NCBI RefSeq assembly: GCF_004208415.1
Contig: NZ_CP035758.1
Location: 1,798,001-1,862,000, forward strand
DNA from: Ktedonosporobacter rubrisoli
GTDB taxonomy: Bacteria > Chloroflexota > Ktedonobacteria > Ktedonobacterales > Ktedonobacteraceae
Direction of reading: 5' to 3'
Length of the DNA: 64,000 bases
The notes under the pieces were generated by a model. It saw only the letters and a program-made list of their open reading frames with translations. It ran no database searches and had not been told where the DNA came from. This document shows positions 1 to 9,627 of this stretch, one piece after another. How positions within the stretch are numbered: position 1 is the first letter of the stretch; the number at the start of each line of letters is the position of its first letter. A program made the position numbers and the translations under genes.

Positions 1-839
1 TAGAACAGTGTATTGACGCCAACGGGCACGCCCTGGTTATAGCTCCATTGCGTTTTCTCAATGTTTCCCGACAGGTCGATGTGGTCCCAGTAGAGGCCGT
101 TGGGGGCTAAGAGATTGGTGTTGGTCCAATCATACATCTTGCGCGCCCAATCCAAATACGAGCTATCGTGGGTGATCTGATAAAGGCGCAATCCAATCTC
201 GGCGCCAGGCATATTGGAGACCGTATTGCGGTCGTGGCTCCATGAGGCCTGCGTCCAGAATACGCCGCCAGGGGCGGGATGGCTGGCATCAGTGTCCCAG
301 CCTGAGATGACTAGCTGGAAAATCTGCTTGGCGCGGTCCAGGGACGCCCGATCGCCGGTCATTAAATAGAGCTGTATCTTCTCAAGTCCGACCCATTCGT
401 TATCGTCGTAGAACTTGTCTCCGCCGTTGCCATAGGGTGGGCGCGGATAGGAATCGTAGCCGGCGACGCCAGTAGCGCCTGTGGTATTCCAGTAGTGCTC
501 CTGACCCTGAGCGCGATCGGCGAGATCCCGCGCAAACTGGCGACCGGTTATGCCGGGAATATTGGAAAGGTCAAGGGTTGCAATGTGAGCCTGGGAGAAC
601 GGCCATTCGTAGGAATAGGTGTTATCACCAGACTGAACGGGATACTGTTCAAGGTAGAGATGGGAGCCGTCTTGCTTATAGAAATATTTTTGCAGCGCAA
701 CATAGGAAGCAAGTGCTCGCGACCAGTTATCGCTGTTTCCCAGGGCCATAGCCTTTGCCTGTCCCCAGCCAGATGCTCCCAAAAATGCGCTGCCAAGGGC
801 GCCACTTAGAAGCAATTTAACTGTTGTTCTGCGTTTCAC
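1..839 (-). CDS. GH76 family alpha-1,6-mannanase-like secreted glycoside hydrolase (3' end outside window)
   Basis: The gene starts at a GTG at 839 behind a strong AAGGAGG ribosome site and runs off the left edge; about 279 residues are visible. The N-terminus has a KRRTTVK stretch and a hydrophobic segment ending near residue 30, so it is probably exported, possibly by Tat. Family-typical motifs follow: the paired aspartates of DDNEW at residues 145-149 (the GH76 catalytic DD), GGVFWTQ, NGLYWD and WSYNQG. GH76 enzymes cleave alpha-1,6-mannan, so a role in using fungal or yeast cell-wall polysaccharide is likely. A double palindrome upstream suggests control by a sugar-responsive LacI-type repressor, whose gene is not in view. 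Confidence 0.85.
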   Translation of the reverse strand, partial: MKRRTTVKLLLSGALGSAFLGASGWGQAKAMALGNSDNWSRALASYVALQKYFYKQDGSHLYLEQYPVQSGDNTYSYEWPFSQAHIATLDLSNIPGITGRQFARDLADRAQGQEHYWNTTGATGVAGYDSYPRPPYGNGGDKFYDDNEWVGLEKIQLYLMTGDRASLDRAKQIFQLVISGWDTDASHPAPGGVFWTQASWSHDRNTVSNMPGAEIGLRLYQITHDSSYLDWARKMYDWTNTNLLAPNGLYWDHIDLSGNIEKTQWSYNQGVPVGVNTLF

Positions 840-906
840 CGATTGACCTCCTTGAGATATCTCCTCAGCTTCAGCGCTGAGTTGTCCCCTGTTCTTGTAA
901 ATAAAA

Positions 907-937
907 GACAACGTTGTCTCACTATGACAACGTTGTC
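907..937 (-). promoter_or_regulatory. Tandem LacI-type operators upstream of the GH76 gene
   Basis: The perfect palindrome GACAACGTTGTC occurs twice, at 907-918 and 926-937, with centres 19 bp apart. A palindrome with a central CG is typical of LacI-family operators. The sites lie 70-100 bp upstream of the GH76 GTG start, where a promoter would be expected. No LacI gene is present nearby. Confidence 0.7.
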
Positions 938-1111
938 TAAACCTTAACATTAAAGGCAAAAGATGTCAAAGGGATGAGATTGAAATAGGAAGATTGGATG
1001 CTCTATACTAGAGCTGTTACGCTGCCTGACCCTTAAAGCGTGATGAAGGTAGTTTATGGCTACTGGCTGAACTGCTTATGGCACAGGTGGCAATGTAAAG
1101 GAGGTTCCTGG

Positions 1112-1789
1112 ATGTCTTTCGAGCTTCAACAGAATGCCTGGTCAGCATCCCCGCGCAGTATCTCTCAAGATGAGGCCCTGGATGAAGTTAAACGCTTATT
1201 GGGCGAGAACTTGCCCACAAGTTCGCTCTTTGCAGCCTATAAGCCCTTACGCGACTGGTTTGCCAGGCCCGCAGAAATTGCCAACATTCATGGGATTGCC
1301 CACGAGGCAAGAGTGATGATCTGGCAAGAAATCCTTGCCCGTTTGCTGATCAAAGAAGGCGTGAGCCTGGATCAAGAGGCGTTACGCTGGGCTGCCGCGA
1401 CCCATGATTTACAGCGCCTTGATGATGGCAGTGATTTTCCCCATGGGAAGCGCGCGGCGGCCTGGGTTGAGCGGAATCTGAAGCAGCGACTTCCTGAAGC
1501 TACCCTCAAGATGGTTATGTATCTCGATACCTGGCACGTGCCGGCCGACGTGCATGCTCCAGCCATGACGCCCGAATTAGCAGTGTTTAAGGATGCCGAT
1601 AGCCTGGATAGGGTGCGCATATATGATCTCGATCCGCAGTACCTGCGCTGGGACTATTCAAAGAACCTGTTGCAATATCTTGCGCAGGCGCTCTTTATGG
1701 AGAGCGAGGCCAGGCGCCAGCCTGGAGAGGTGGACCTGTTTGAAGTGGTCATTGAGGCGGCCGTAGCGCTTGGCCTGGTCAGAGCATGA
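1112..1789 (+). CDS. HD-domain protein (putative metal-dependent phosphohydrolase)
   Basis: The ATG at 1112 is preferred over an upstream in-frame ATG at 1040 because AAAGGAGG lies directly before it. The product has 225 residues. HD-superfamily signatures are visible: NIHGIAHE near residues 59-65 (His60, His64), the HD doublet ATHD at His98-Asp99, and a later KDADSLDRV aspartate, the set that normally binds a metal ion. Such proteins hydrolyse phosphoesters, often of nucleotides, but the substrate cannot be told from sequence. It stands alone, with no partner in an operon. Confidence 0.75.
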   Translation: MSFELQQNAWSASPRSISQDEALDEVKRLLGENLPTSSLFAAYKPLRDWFARPAEIANIHGIAHEARVMIWQEILARLLIKEGVSLDQEALRWAAATHDLQRLDDGSDFPHGKRAAAWVERNLKQRLPEATLKMVMYLDTWHVPADVHAPAMTPELAVFKDADSLDRVRIYDLDPQYLRWDYSKNLLQYLAQALFMESEARRQPGEVDLFEVVIEAAVALGLVRA

Positions 1790-2100
1790 GTGCCTATCGC
1801 TGTATAAACTAGCAAGGCACTCTATCTCTTCCAGCTAGAGGGAGCGCTTCGGCTGGAATGTTTGCACTCTGTCAAAGAAGGGAAGCGACACGAAGCTCTG
1901 GCCAGAGTAGAGAAGGCCTAGTCCTACAGTTGTAGTTACACAAACGTCGTCTACTCTGTGCTCTCACTCCTGGGAGGATACCCAGATTTCTGCTCTGTTG
2001 TCGTGTTCGTGCATTGCTCGTTGCCAGGCGACCTTCTTGGGCATGCATCCATTGCTGTTCCGAATGAGATGCATTTCCCCATGTGCGTGTGAGCTGGTGA
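1790..2100. other. Intergenic stretch, nothing recognised
   Basis: About 310 bp between the 3' ends of the convergent HD-domain and TetR genes. I see no convincing ORF, repeat or T-tailed hairpin. Confidence 0.5.
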
Positions 2101-2772
2101 TCATTCCCACAGGCTCACTTCCCTGAGCGTCGAACACATCAGACGGAGACAGTATGTTGCTATCTGCCCGGAAGTGTAGGGTCTTCCCTGCTCAAGCCAC
2201 CAGGTGATGGCATCAACCAGTTGCGCGGCTATGAGGGCGGGTACGAACCCATCTGCAAAGACGCGGCTCTCGGCTATCTGCTGGCTGCCCAGAGCGTATG
2301 CAAGGGCCTGAAGGCGTTCGCTCAAGGATTCGGCTAAATACGCCCGCATTTTTGTCACAAACCAGGAACTTCCCCTCTTGCCAAGAAGCGCACAGTACAG
2401 TCTCTCATAGTGAGCGAAATGCTCGAACATTTTCACCCACGGCTCTGGTGCGCGCTGCCCTTCCAGAGCCGGTCCAAAAAGCTCTCCCCAGGGATCTACA
2501 GAGGATTGCGTGTCGAAGCGGTTGATCATTGTGCGGCGGAGCGGGTCAATATCGCGCACGACCGTGAGCACCATTTCCTCAAAGATTTTCTCGACCAGAT
2601 CGTATTTATCCTGATAGTAACGATAGAACGCGGCCCGGCTCACCATTGCCCGCTCAGCAATCTCACCCACGGTGATGGCATCAAAATGACGCTCTTCTAT
2701 CAAAGCAATCAGCGCCTCCCGCAGGAGTTTCTGCGTACGGCGCACGCGCAAATCATTGGAGTTTTGAGACAT
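2101..2772 (-). CDS. TetR/AcrR-family transcriptional regulator
   Basis: The start at 2772 is chosen because GGAGG lies 6 nt upstream and because the N-terminal helix begins just after it; a longer frame adds 38 residues without family character. The product has 223 residues. DLRVRRTQKLL opens the HTH, and the recognition region ITVGEIAERAMVSRAAFYRYY is typical of TetR. The C-terminal domain is the larger ligand-binding type seen in two other TetR proteins of this window (12514 and 24338). It is divergent from an FAD monooxygenase, which it most likely represses until the substrate is present. Confidence 0.85.
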   Translation of the reverse strand: MSQNSNDLRVRRTQKLLREALIALIEERHFDAITVGEIAERAMVSRAAFYRYYQDKYDLVEKIFEEMVLTVVRDIDPLRRTMINRFDTQSSVDPWGELFGPALEGQRAPEPWVKMFEHFAHYERLYCALLGKRGSSWFVTKMRAYLAESLSERLQALAYALGSQQIAESRVFADGFVPALIAAQLVDAITWWLEQGRPYTSGQIATYCLRLMCSTLREVSLWE

Positions 2773-2783
2773 TTTGCGCCTCC

Positions 2784-2799
2784 TGTCACATACGTGACA
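2784..2799. promoter_or_regulatory. Candidate TetR operator in the TetR/monooxygenase divergent region
   Basis: TGTCAC and GTGACA form an inverted repeat around a 4-bp spacer, directly upstream of the TetR ribosome site. Related TGTCA half-sites recur at 2862-2866 and 2881-2887, nearer the monooxygenase, so one regulator could control both directions. This is inferred from position and symmetry. Confidence 0.5.
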
Positions 2800-2974
2800 T
2801 TTCTTCTCGCTTGCTCCTTGTTTCGCGTGAGGAAACAAGCTACTCTTGGGATACGACAGAGTGTCATACGATGATGATCGTGTCACAGAAGAACTATTCC
2901 GTCAATATGCCTCTGTATTGGGGTAGCACAACAAGAGCAGTTGAACAGATGTTGGATCGATAGAAAGGAGCCCA

Positions 2975-4615
2975 ATGATGGCTCAAGAACACGTACCGGT
3001 TTTGATTGTGGGAACTGGTGGCGCTGGTTTATCCCTCTTCCTCTTACTACGCCAGCAGGGGATTCCCTCGGTGCTGATCGAGCGGCGGAGCGATATCTCG
3101 ATCTATCCGCGCGCGCGCAATCTCAATTTTCGCACGCTGGAAGTATTACGCGGGCTGGGCTTGGCCGCAGAGGTTCGCGAGGCTGGAACAAGAATCTCGC
3201 AGGTGATTTCCAAAGAGACCCTTGCCTCAAAACAAGAGGATATATTCGATCCTACCACACTGATGGAACATTCAGAAGCCCTCAGCCCAGACCCATTCGG
3301 ATGGCATTGTCCGCAGAGTCGGCTCGAACCAATGCTCCTGGCAGAGGCGAAGCAATGCGGCGGCGATGTGCGTTACAACACAGAACTCGTCTCTTTCACC
3401 CAAGATGCGACTTCCGTGACTGCAACGCTGGAGGAACGTGTCACCGGAAGGTCGTATGTTGTTCGATCAGTCTACCTGATCGCCTCTGATGGCGCTCATA
3501 GCCACATTCGCGAGGCGCTCGGCATCCCATCGCAAGGGTTTGGAGTACTTCCCGAGCACTTTATCTTCGTCTACTTTCGCGCTCCTTGGCAAGAGCTTAT
3601 CGCAGGCCGCGAAGCTGACGCGTTTACGATTAAGAACGCGGATGTCCAAGGCATTTTCCTGGTCGTCACGGATGATCTCGGCATGTTTATGATTACCTAC
3701 CGGCCCGCGCTTGGAGAATCCTCTACGGACTTTACTGCTGAACACTGTAAGGATCTGGTCCAGAAGGCGATAGGGAAACCAGATATGGCTGTAGAGATCG
3801 TGGATATTGCACACTGGCAGCCAGCTGAAAGCGTCGCTTCGCAGTTCCAGCAAGGGCGCGTCTTCCTCGCTGGCGATGCTGCTCATACCATGCCTGCCTA
3901 CAAAGGGCTTGGTGTTAACACGACTATTCAGAGTGCGCAGAATCTGGGTTGGAAATTGGCCATGGTCATCCGTGGACAGGCGGCTCCTCAACTTCTGACA
4001 ACCTACCAGGAGGAGCGGCATCCCGTCGGATGGTTTGCCGCCAGGCAGTCGCTCACTGGACCGGGAGCAGCCTGGCTGTCGAAGGGAACGAAGAGCGAAC
4101 TCTTGCCTGTGGAGAAGGACCTCCCACTCTTTTATCCCATTGTGGGCTACCGCTATCGCTCCCAGGCGATTCTCTCAGAAGACGCCGCTGTAGAATCGCA
4201 GGATGAGATCACGCTGCTGGACAGCGAGGAGCTCAGCGGTCTTCCTGGAACACGTGTCCCACATCTGTGGTTGGAGCGGCAAGGACAGCGCATCTCGACG
4301 CTGGATCTGCTCGATGGTCGCTTCGTCTTGCTGACGGGCACAGGTGGAACTGCCTGGGGCGAGGCAGCAGCAGCAGTTGCCGAGAAGCTGGGAATCAGGC
4401 TGGCGGCCTACCGCATCGGGGCAGATGCCGACTTACTCGACTCGGAGAACGGCTGGCAAACGAAGATGGCTATGTCGGCTGAGGGTGCAGTGCTGGTTCG
4501 ACCTGATGGCTTTGTGGCTTGGCGCACCAATACCCTCCCAATCAATGCTGAGCTGAAGCTTGAGCAGGTGCTTTCGCGCATTCTGGGCAGGTCTAGTGCT
4601 CCGACCCATCTGTAA
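2975..4615 (+). CDS. FAD-dependent aromatic-type monooxygenase (PHBH/PheA/TfdB fold)
   Basis: 546 residues, with AGGAG before the tandem ATG codons at 2975/2978. The N-terminus has the Rossmann fingerprint VGTGGAGLS and an acidic end LIERR. The second FAD motif GDAAHTMPAYKGLGVN lies near residue 300. A C-terminal thioredoxin-like domain (GRFVLLTGTGG onward) is typical of phenol and polyketide hydroxylases. Such enzymes use NAD(P)H and O2 to hydroxylate aromatic or polyketide compounds, sometimes detoxifying antibiotics. The divergent TetR at 2101 is the likely local regulator. The substrate is unknown. Confidence 0.88.
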   Translation: MMAQEHVPVLIVGTGGAGLSLFLLLRQQGIPSVLIERRSDISIYPRARNLNFRTLEVLRGLGLAAEVREAGTRISQVISKETLASKQEDIFDPTTLMEHSEALSPDPFGWHCPQSRLEPMLLAEAKQCGGDVRYNTELVSFTQDATSVTATLEERVTGRSYVVRSVYLIASDGAHSHIREALGIPSQGFGVLPEHFIFVYFRAPWQELIAGREADAFTIKNADVQGIFLVVTDDLGMFMITYRPALGESSTDFTAEHCKDLVQKAIGKPDMAVEIVDIAHWQPAESVASQFQQGRVFLAGDAAHTMPAYKGLGVNTTIQSAQNLGWKLAMVIRGQAAPQLLTTYQEERHPVGWFAARQSLTGPGAAWLSKGTKSELLPVEKDLPLFYPIVGYRYRSQAILSEDAAVESQDEITLLDSEELSGLPGTRVPHLWLERQGQRISTLDLLDGRFVLLTGTGGTAWGEAAAAVAEKLGIRLAAYRIGADADLLDSENGWQTKMAMSAEGAVLVRPDGFVAWRTNTLPINAELKLEQVLSRILGRSSAPTHL

Positions 4616-4617
4616 AT

Positions 4618-4685
4618 GAACAGAGGAGGAGAGAATGGTGAGAGCAAATCCTCGTTTTTTCTCACCATTCTCTCCTCCTCTGTTC
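4618..4685. terminator. Very long perfect hairpin just after the monooxygenase stop codon
   Basis: A perfect 26-bp inverted repeat (4618-4643 and 4660-4685) surrounds a 16-nt loop that carries the T-run. It begins 2 nt after the stop codon at 4613-4615. No T-tract follows the 3' arm, so it is not a textbook intrinsic terminator. It may end or protect the transcript. Confidence 0.5.
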
Positions 4686-5047
4686 CCATGTGGAATTGCG
4701 CGCCAACTCCTCTCCTCGCATGGCGGGCGAATGATATGTTGTTCTTCTGCATCGCATTTCTACGTTCCACGCATCTCTTTCGTCAAGAAAACCGAGAACA
4801 GCAAAGCAAGCTTCTATGCCTTTTCCTTTTTTCACAGGCACATTCATCTTCTTCTCCTGAAGAGATATGGACCACAGAGTTCAACCAATTGAGCCAGCGA
4901 ATCAGAGGCTCTTTTGGTAAATAACCAGCCTCTCTCTTTTGCCTACCATCTGGCCTGGTCAATTTGGCGACACGCACATCAAGCTCTCGCACGGCTTTAC
5001 CATTACGAGCGCCGAAGTGCTCTTGCAGGTCATCTACAACTGTAGGC
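4686..5047. other. Intergenic stretch, no supported gene
   Basis: Open frames cross this stretch on both strands, but none has a ribosome site together with a recognisable domain. It lies between the hairpin after the monooxygenase and the 3' end of the DoxX gene. Confidence 0.45.
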
Positions 5048-5569
5048 CTAGAAAAGGACGTGGCCTGAAACGTCCTGGCCATAGCGCTGCTCAATTCCTA
5101 CGCTTCGGGTTCTGCCAGGAAAGAGAGGCCCAAGGATACGTTTTTGGGGTCGCAGCGCCCATGAAACGAGTGCGAGTACGGCGAAGGCGAGGGGCCAGAA
5201 CAGGCTGCTTATGGCGGCGCCGCGCGCTGCCCACGATGCTGCCGCTCCCGTCATTTCGAAGAAAATGCCTGCATAGGCCCATTCCTTGAGCCGGGGAAAA
5301 CCTGGCAGAAGCAAGGCAATGGTTCCCAACAGCTTCCATACGCCAAGGATTGTGAGCAGGTATACCGGGTAGCCAAGCTGCGCCACAACAAGTATCACAG
5401 AGTCGCCGGCGAAGAGCAGGACTGGCCCATGTATCAGATCCGCTATTCCACCTGTCAGAAGTTCGCACGTGAGGATGACAGTAGCAATCCAGTAGGCAAT
5501 TGTTTTCAGCTTGATCAGGCCGCCTGCTTGCAAAAGGAGTATCGCGATCTTGTGGGTTCTTGTGGCCAT
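5048..5569 (-). CDS. DoxX-like integral membrane protein
   Basis: 173 residues with four hydrophobic segments (TIAYWIATVILTCELL; GYPVYLLTILGVWKLLG; AYAGIFFEMTGAAASW; LFWPLAFAVLALVSW). The pattern and the GxWKLLGTIALLLPG motif fit the DoxX/SURF4-like family of small membrane proteins, whose members have been linked to quinone or thiol redox processes. Exact function is unknown. It is divergent from the MocR regulator at 5848 across a 278-bp region with repeated elements, so it is a likely target of that regulator. Confidence 0.75.
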   Translation of the reverse strand: MATRTHKIAILLLQAGGLIKLKTIAYWIATVILTCELLTGGIADLIHGPVLLFAGDSVILVVAQLGYPVYLLTILGVWKLLGTIALLLPGFPRLKEWAYAGIFFEMTGAAASWAARGAAISSLFWPLAFAVLALVSWALRPQKRILGPLFPGRTRSVGIEQRYGQDVSGHVLF

Positions 5570-5737
5570 CTTGCTTATTCCTTTCTCATGCGTTTCCTGG
5601 TAACCAGGGCTTTATTGCCGTCGAGCTCTCCGAACCTTTAAAGTAAATGGCTCAGAGGGTGTATGGATAGCGATGATCAAAATTTTGCGGCAATAGAAAA
5701 TCTTTCAAACTTTATCTCCATTTGTCTATCTGGAGCA

Positions 5738-5795
5738 TACCATTTTTATGGCCTTGTGAGAAGTACCACTTTTTGTTACAATGGCTATGCCATTT
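5738..5795. promoter_or_regulatory. Direct repeats between the DoxX and MocR genes
   Basis: TACCATTTTT at 5738 and TACCACTTTTT at 5764 are repeated 26 bp apart, and a weaker TGCCATTT follows at 5788. MocR/PdxR regulators commonly bind direct repeats in the divergent region next to their own gene. The assignment is inferred from location and repetition. Confidence 0.35.
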
Positions 5796-5847
5796 AAACA
5801 TGTGAGCATGGCTGAAATACCCTGTTCCTCTCAGCGGGAGAACGACT

Positions 5848-7347
5848 ATGCCAAGGCGAGCCTTGCCAGGCAAACGGCCGGAGATAAAGCTTGATGCAAC
5901 GCTGCCGGTTCCGCTCTATAAGCAGCTCTATGAACGCTTACGCACTGCTATTCTCAGTGGGCTATTGGAGCGTGGTGCGCGTTTGCCCTCCACACGCGCC
6001 CTCGCCAGTGAACTTGGCGTAGCGCGCATGACTGTAGCTCTTGCCTATCAGCAGCTGGTATTAGAAGGCTACCTGGAGAGCAAGGTTGGACAAGGGACGG
6101 TGGTAGCGCGCTCTTTGCCCGCGGCGCTCTTCAGCGCTGAGATCGACAGTAAGCAAGAAGCGCAAACAGACGCCAGTAAGACAATCCCTATCCAGGTCGC
6201 TCCATATCTGCCCCGGCTCAAAGATGTACCGTGGCCTTCGCGCGGAGAGGGGCAAACTGGCGGACCTTTTGCCGGTGGCGAGCCTGGGCTCGAACTGTTC
6301 CCTTACAAGGTCTGGGCGCGTTTGATCGCACGCCGCGCCCGTCAGTCGATGCATGAATATGCTCACTATCAGCCGCCGGCCGGCTATTTTCCCTTGCGCG
6401 AGGCTATTGCTGCGCATATCGGCGTCACACGCGGAGTGCGCTGTACTCCCGAACATATTATGATTACCGCTGGTTCTCAGGGAGCGCTTGACCTTGCCGC
6501 GCGTACGTTGCTAAGTGCTGGTGAGGCGGTCTGGCTGGAGAATCCTGGCTATTTTGGCGCTCGGGGAGCTCTTCTAGCAGCCGGAGCGCGCCTGGTTCCA
6601 GTGCCGGTTGATGAGCAAGGGCTCATGGTAGAAGTTGGGCGCAAGCGCTGCCCGGATGCGCGCCTGGCCTTCACTACTCCCTCGCATCAGTTCCCCACGG
6701 GCGTGACTATGAGCCTGGCGCGCCGTATGCTCCTGCTTGACTGGGCCAGGAATACAGGCGCGTGGATTCTTGAGGACGACTATGATAGCGAGTTTCGCTT
6801 CAGCGGGCGCCCTTTAGAAGCTCTTCAGGGATTGGATAACGAGGGGCGGGTGCTGTATATCGGCACCTTCAGCAAAGTGCTCTTCCCTGCTCTGCGCCTG
6901 GGTTACCTTGTCGCGCCCGCCGAACTGATCGAGCCTTTGCTGCTTCTGCGGCGCTCTCTCGATATGCACCTTCCCATGCTAGAACAGATGGCCCTTTTTG
7001 ATTTTCTGCATGAAGGCCACTATGCCCGCCATTTGCGCCGTATGCGCCATCATTATCAGGAGCTTCGCGATCTGCTGCAGCGCGAATTGCAAGCGCAGCT
7101 AGGGGATCTGCTCGAAGTGCGCGCCCCCGATGCCGGAATGCACCTGGTTGGCTGGCTGCCGCTGGGGAAAGATGATCGGCGCGCCTCCCAACTGGCCGCC
7201 CGGGCTCATATTCAGGTTCTGCCCATCTCTACCTATAGTTTGGAACCCCTGGCGCGCGGAGGGCTGGTCTTTGGCTATGCCGGAACCAGCCAGGAGACTC
7301 TCCCCCGCGAGGTGAAACGGCTGCGTGCTGCACTTGCGCTCCTCTGA
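5848..7347 (+). CDS. MocR/PdxR-type regulator: GntR winged helix fused to a class I aminotransferase domain
   Basis: 499 residues. Residues 15-90 form a GntR winged helix (VPLYKQLYERLRTAI, RLPSTRALASELGVARMTV, GYLESKVGQGTVV). A PLP aminotransferase-like domain follows, with the FSK lysine (about Lys343 in IGTFSKVLFPALRLGY) and EDDYDSEFR. MocR proteins sense PLP or an amino compound through this domain and activate a neighbouring gene. Here the only divergent neighbour is the DoxX-like gene, not a PLP-synthesis gene, so the ligand is uncertain. Confidence 0.9.
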   Translation: MPRRALPGKRPEIKLDATLPVPLYKQLYERLRTAILSGLLERGARLPSTRALASELGVARMTVALAYQQLVLEGYLESKVGQGTVVARSLPAALFSAEIDSKQEAQTDASKTIPIQVAPYLPRLKDVPWPSRGEGQTGGPFAGGEPGLELFPYKVWARLIARRARQSMHEYAHYQPPAGYFPLREAIAAHIGVTRGVRCTPEHIMITAGSQGALDLAARTLLSAGEAVWLENPGYFGARGALLAAGARLVPVPVDEQGLMVEVGRKRCPDARLAFTTPSHQFPTGVTMSLARRMLLLDWARNTGAWILEDDYDSEFRFSGRPLEALQGLDNEGRVLYIGTFSKVLFPALRLGYLVAPAELIEPLLLLRRSLDMHLPMLEQMALFDFLHEGHYARHLRRMRHHYQELRDLLQRELQAQLGDLLEVRAPDAGMHLVGWLPLGKDDRRASQLAARAHIQVLPISTYSLEPLARGGLVFGYAGTSQETLPREVKRLRAALALL

Positions 7348-7427
7348 GCGTATTGTGCACGCTGTACCTGTGAGCTTGCTGACAATGTTCTTGCTGCAGC
7401 GAAGAGAGGCAAGAGACTCTCCCGCCT

Positions 7428-8432
<1,005 letters not shown>

Positions 8433-8638
8433 GTAGTTGTATCCTCCAGGATGCTTTTTTCACTTCACTTTGTTTTATAATTGAGAGAAATGCGGCAATG
8501 CCAGCAGACGTAACAAGAATAAGCAAGGAGGCTTGTCGCATTCCGTGTCTCAAGTATGCAAGAAAGATTGCTAAGGAACAATTCCCTAAGACAGACTAGT
8601 CTAAAATCTACTACCCTGATAGGATATAAGCGAGGCCT

Positions 8639-9499
8639 ATGAAAGATGAACAGCGCAGAGCCGAGCTGGCTCACTTCCTCCGTACGCGCCGTGAGCGCCT
8701 TTCCCCGGCTATGTTCCACTTACCTTATGGGGCGAAGCACAGGCGCACACCTGGACTGAGGCGCGAAGAGTTGGCCCAGGTGGCCGGGATCAGCCCGACC
8801 TGGTATATGAAGCTAGAGCAGGGACAGGCCATTCAGGTATCTGCCCAGGTGCTTGAAAGCCTTGCGCAGTCTCTCCAGCTTACGCCTGGCGAGCGCAATC
8901 ATCTCTACCTGCTAGCTCGCGAGCAGCTTCCTTTGCCTATGCAGCGCCATACTCCGCAAATTAGCGAGGAGTTGCAGGGCGTGCTCGATGCGCTTACCCC
9001 TTATCCCGCCTTTGTGGTGAATGAGCGCTGGGATGTCGTCGGCTGGAATCTGGCCGCCTCCCAGGTCTTTGCTGATTTTGCCGCCTTCTCTGACTGGGAA
9101 CGGAATCTTGTCTGGATTATGTTTACGCAGCCTGATCAACGTGCGCTCTACGTCGATTGGGAATGCTGGGCTCAGCATATACTCGCGCTATTTCGGGCAA
9201 GCGGTGGGCGTGAGGCTGACGAGGATTGGTTTATTGAGCGCCGGGATCGTTTGATGCAAGCGAGTTCCGAGTTCCGCGAATGGTGGCAATGGCATGAAGT
9301 AGGGGATGCGCACACTGGCAACAAGGAGCTCAATCATCCGCTGGTCGGCCCACTTGTGCTGCGCGCGACCACTCTGCTGGTTGCCGATGATCCCAACTTG
9401 AAGCTATTTGTCTATACGCCCCTGCCACAAGCCGATACGGCGCAGAAACTGGTCTGGCTGGTGAGCCCAGCCCACACAGCCAGCAAAGCGATAGAATGA
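8639..9499 (+). CDS. HTH regulator with MmyB-like ligand-binding domain
   Basis: 286 residues. An XRE-type HTH spans about residues 20-75 (TPGLRREELAQVAGISPTWY, then KLEQG). The rest matches the MmyB-like PAS-type domain (YPAFVVNERWDVVGWN, NLVWIMFTQ, HPLVGPLVL, LFVYTPLPQADT). These proteins bind fatty acids or other small hydrophobic ligands and usually regulate an adjacent short oxidoreductase gene. The divergent aldo/keto reductase at 7428 fits this. A close paralogue is at 18126, also divergent from a redox enzyme. Confidence 0.9.
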   Translation: MKDEQRRAELAHFLRTRRERLSPAMFHLPYGAKHRRTPGLRREELAQVAGISPTWYMKLEQGQAIQVSAQVLESLAQSLQLTPGERNHLYLLAREQLPLPMQRHTPQISEELQGVLDALTPYPAFVVNERWDVVGWNLAASQVFADFAAFSDWERNLVWIMFTQPDQRALYVDWECWAQHILALFRASGGREADEDWFIERRDRLMQASSEFREWWQWHEVGDAHTGNKELNHPLVGPLVLRATTLLVADDPNLKLFVYTPLPQADTAQKLVWLVSPAHTASKAIE

Positions 9500-9627
9500 G
9501 GGAGCAAGCGATGTTCCCTCGAAGGACCGAGCTGATCTGCGCTTGTCCTGAATGCTTCTCTGACACGTTCAATGTTGAGTACAGGGAATCAGCTGCCAAA
9601 GCGCAATTGTCTTGAGCGAAGCGCCGT

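Noticed and set aside
2410..2874. 154-codon plus-strand frame opposite the TetR gene
   Set aside because: The TetR HTH and its GGAGG site on the minus strand explain the coding signal.
4618..4685. Terminal inverted repeats of an insertion sequence
   Set aside because: The two arms are only 16 nt apart, so there is no room for a transposase; at most it is a miniature element.
4783..5094. Possible small gene between the hairpin and DoxX
   Set aside because: No ribosome site, no recognisable domain, and it overlaps the DoxX 3' end; the overlapping plus-strand frame is no better.
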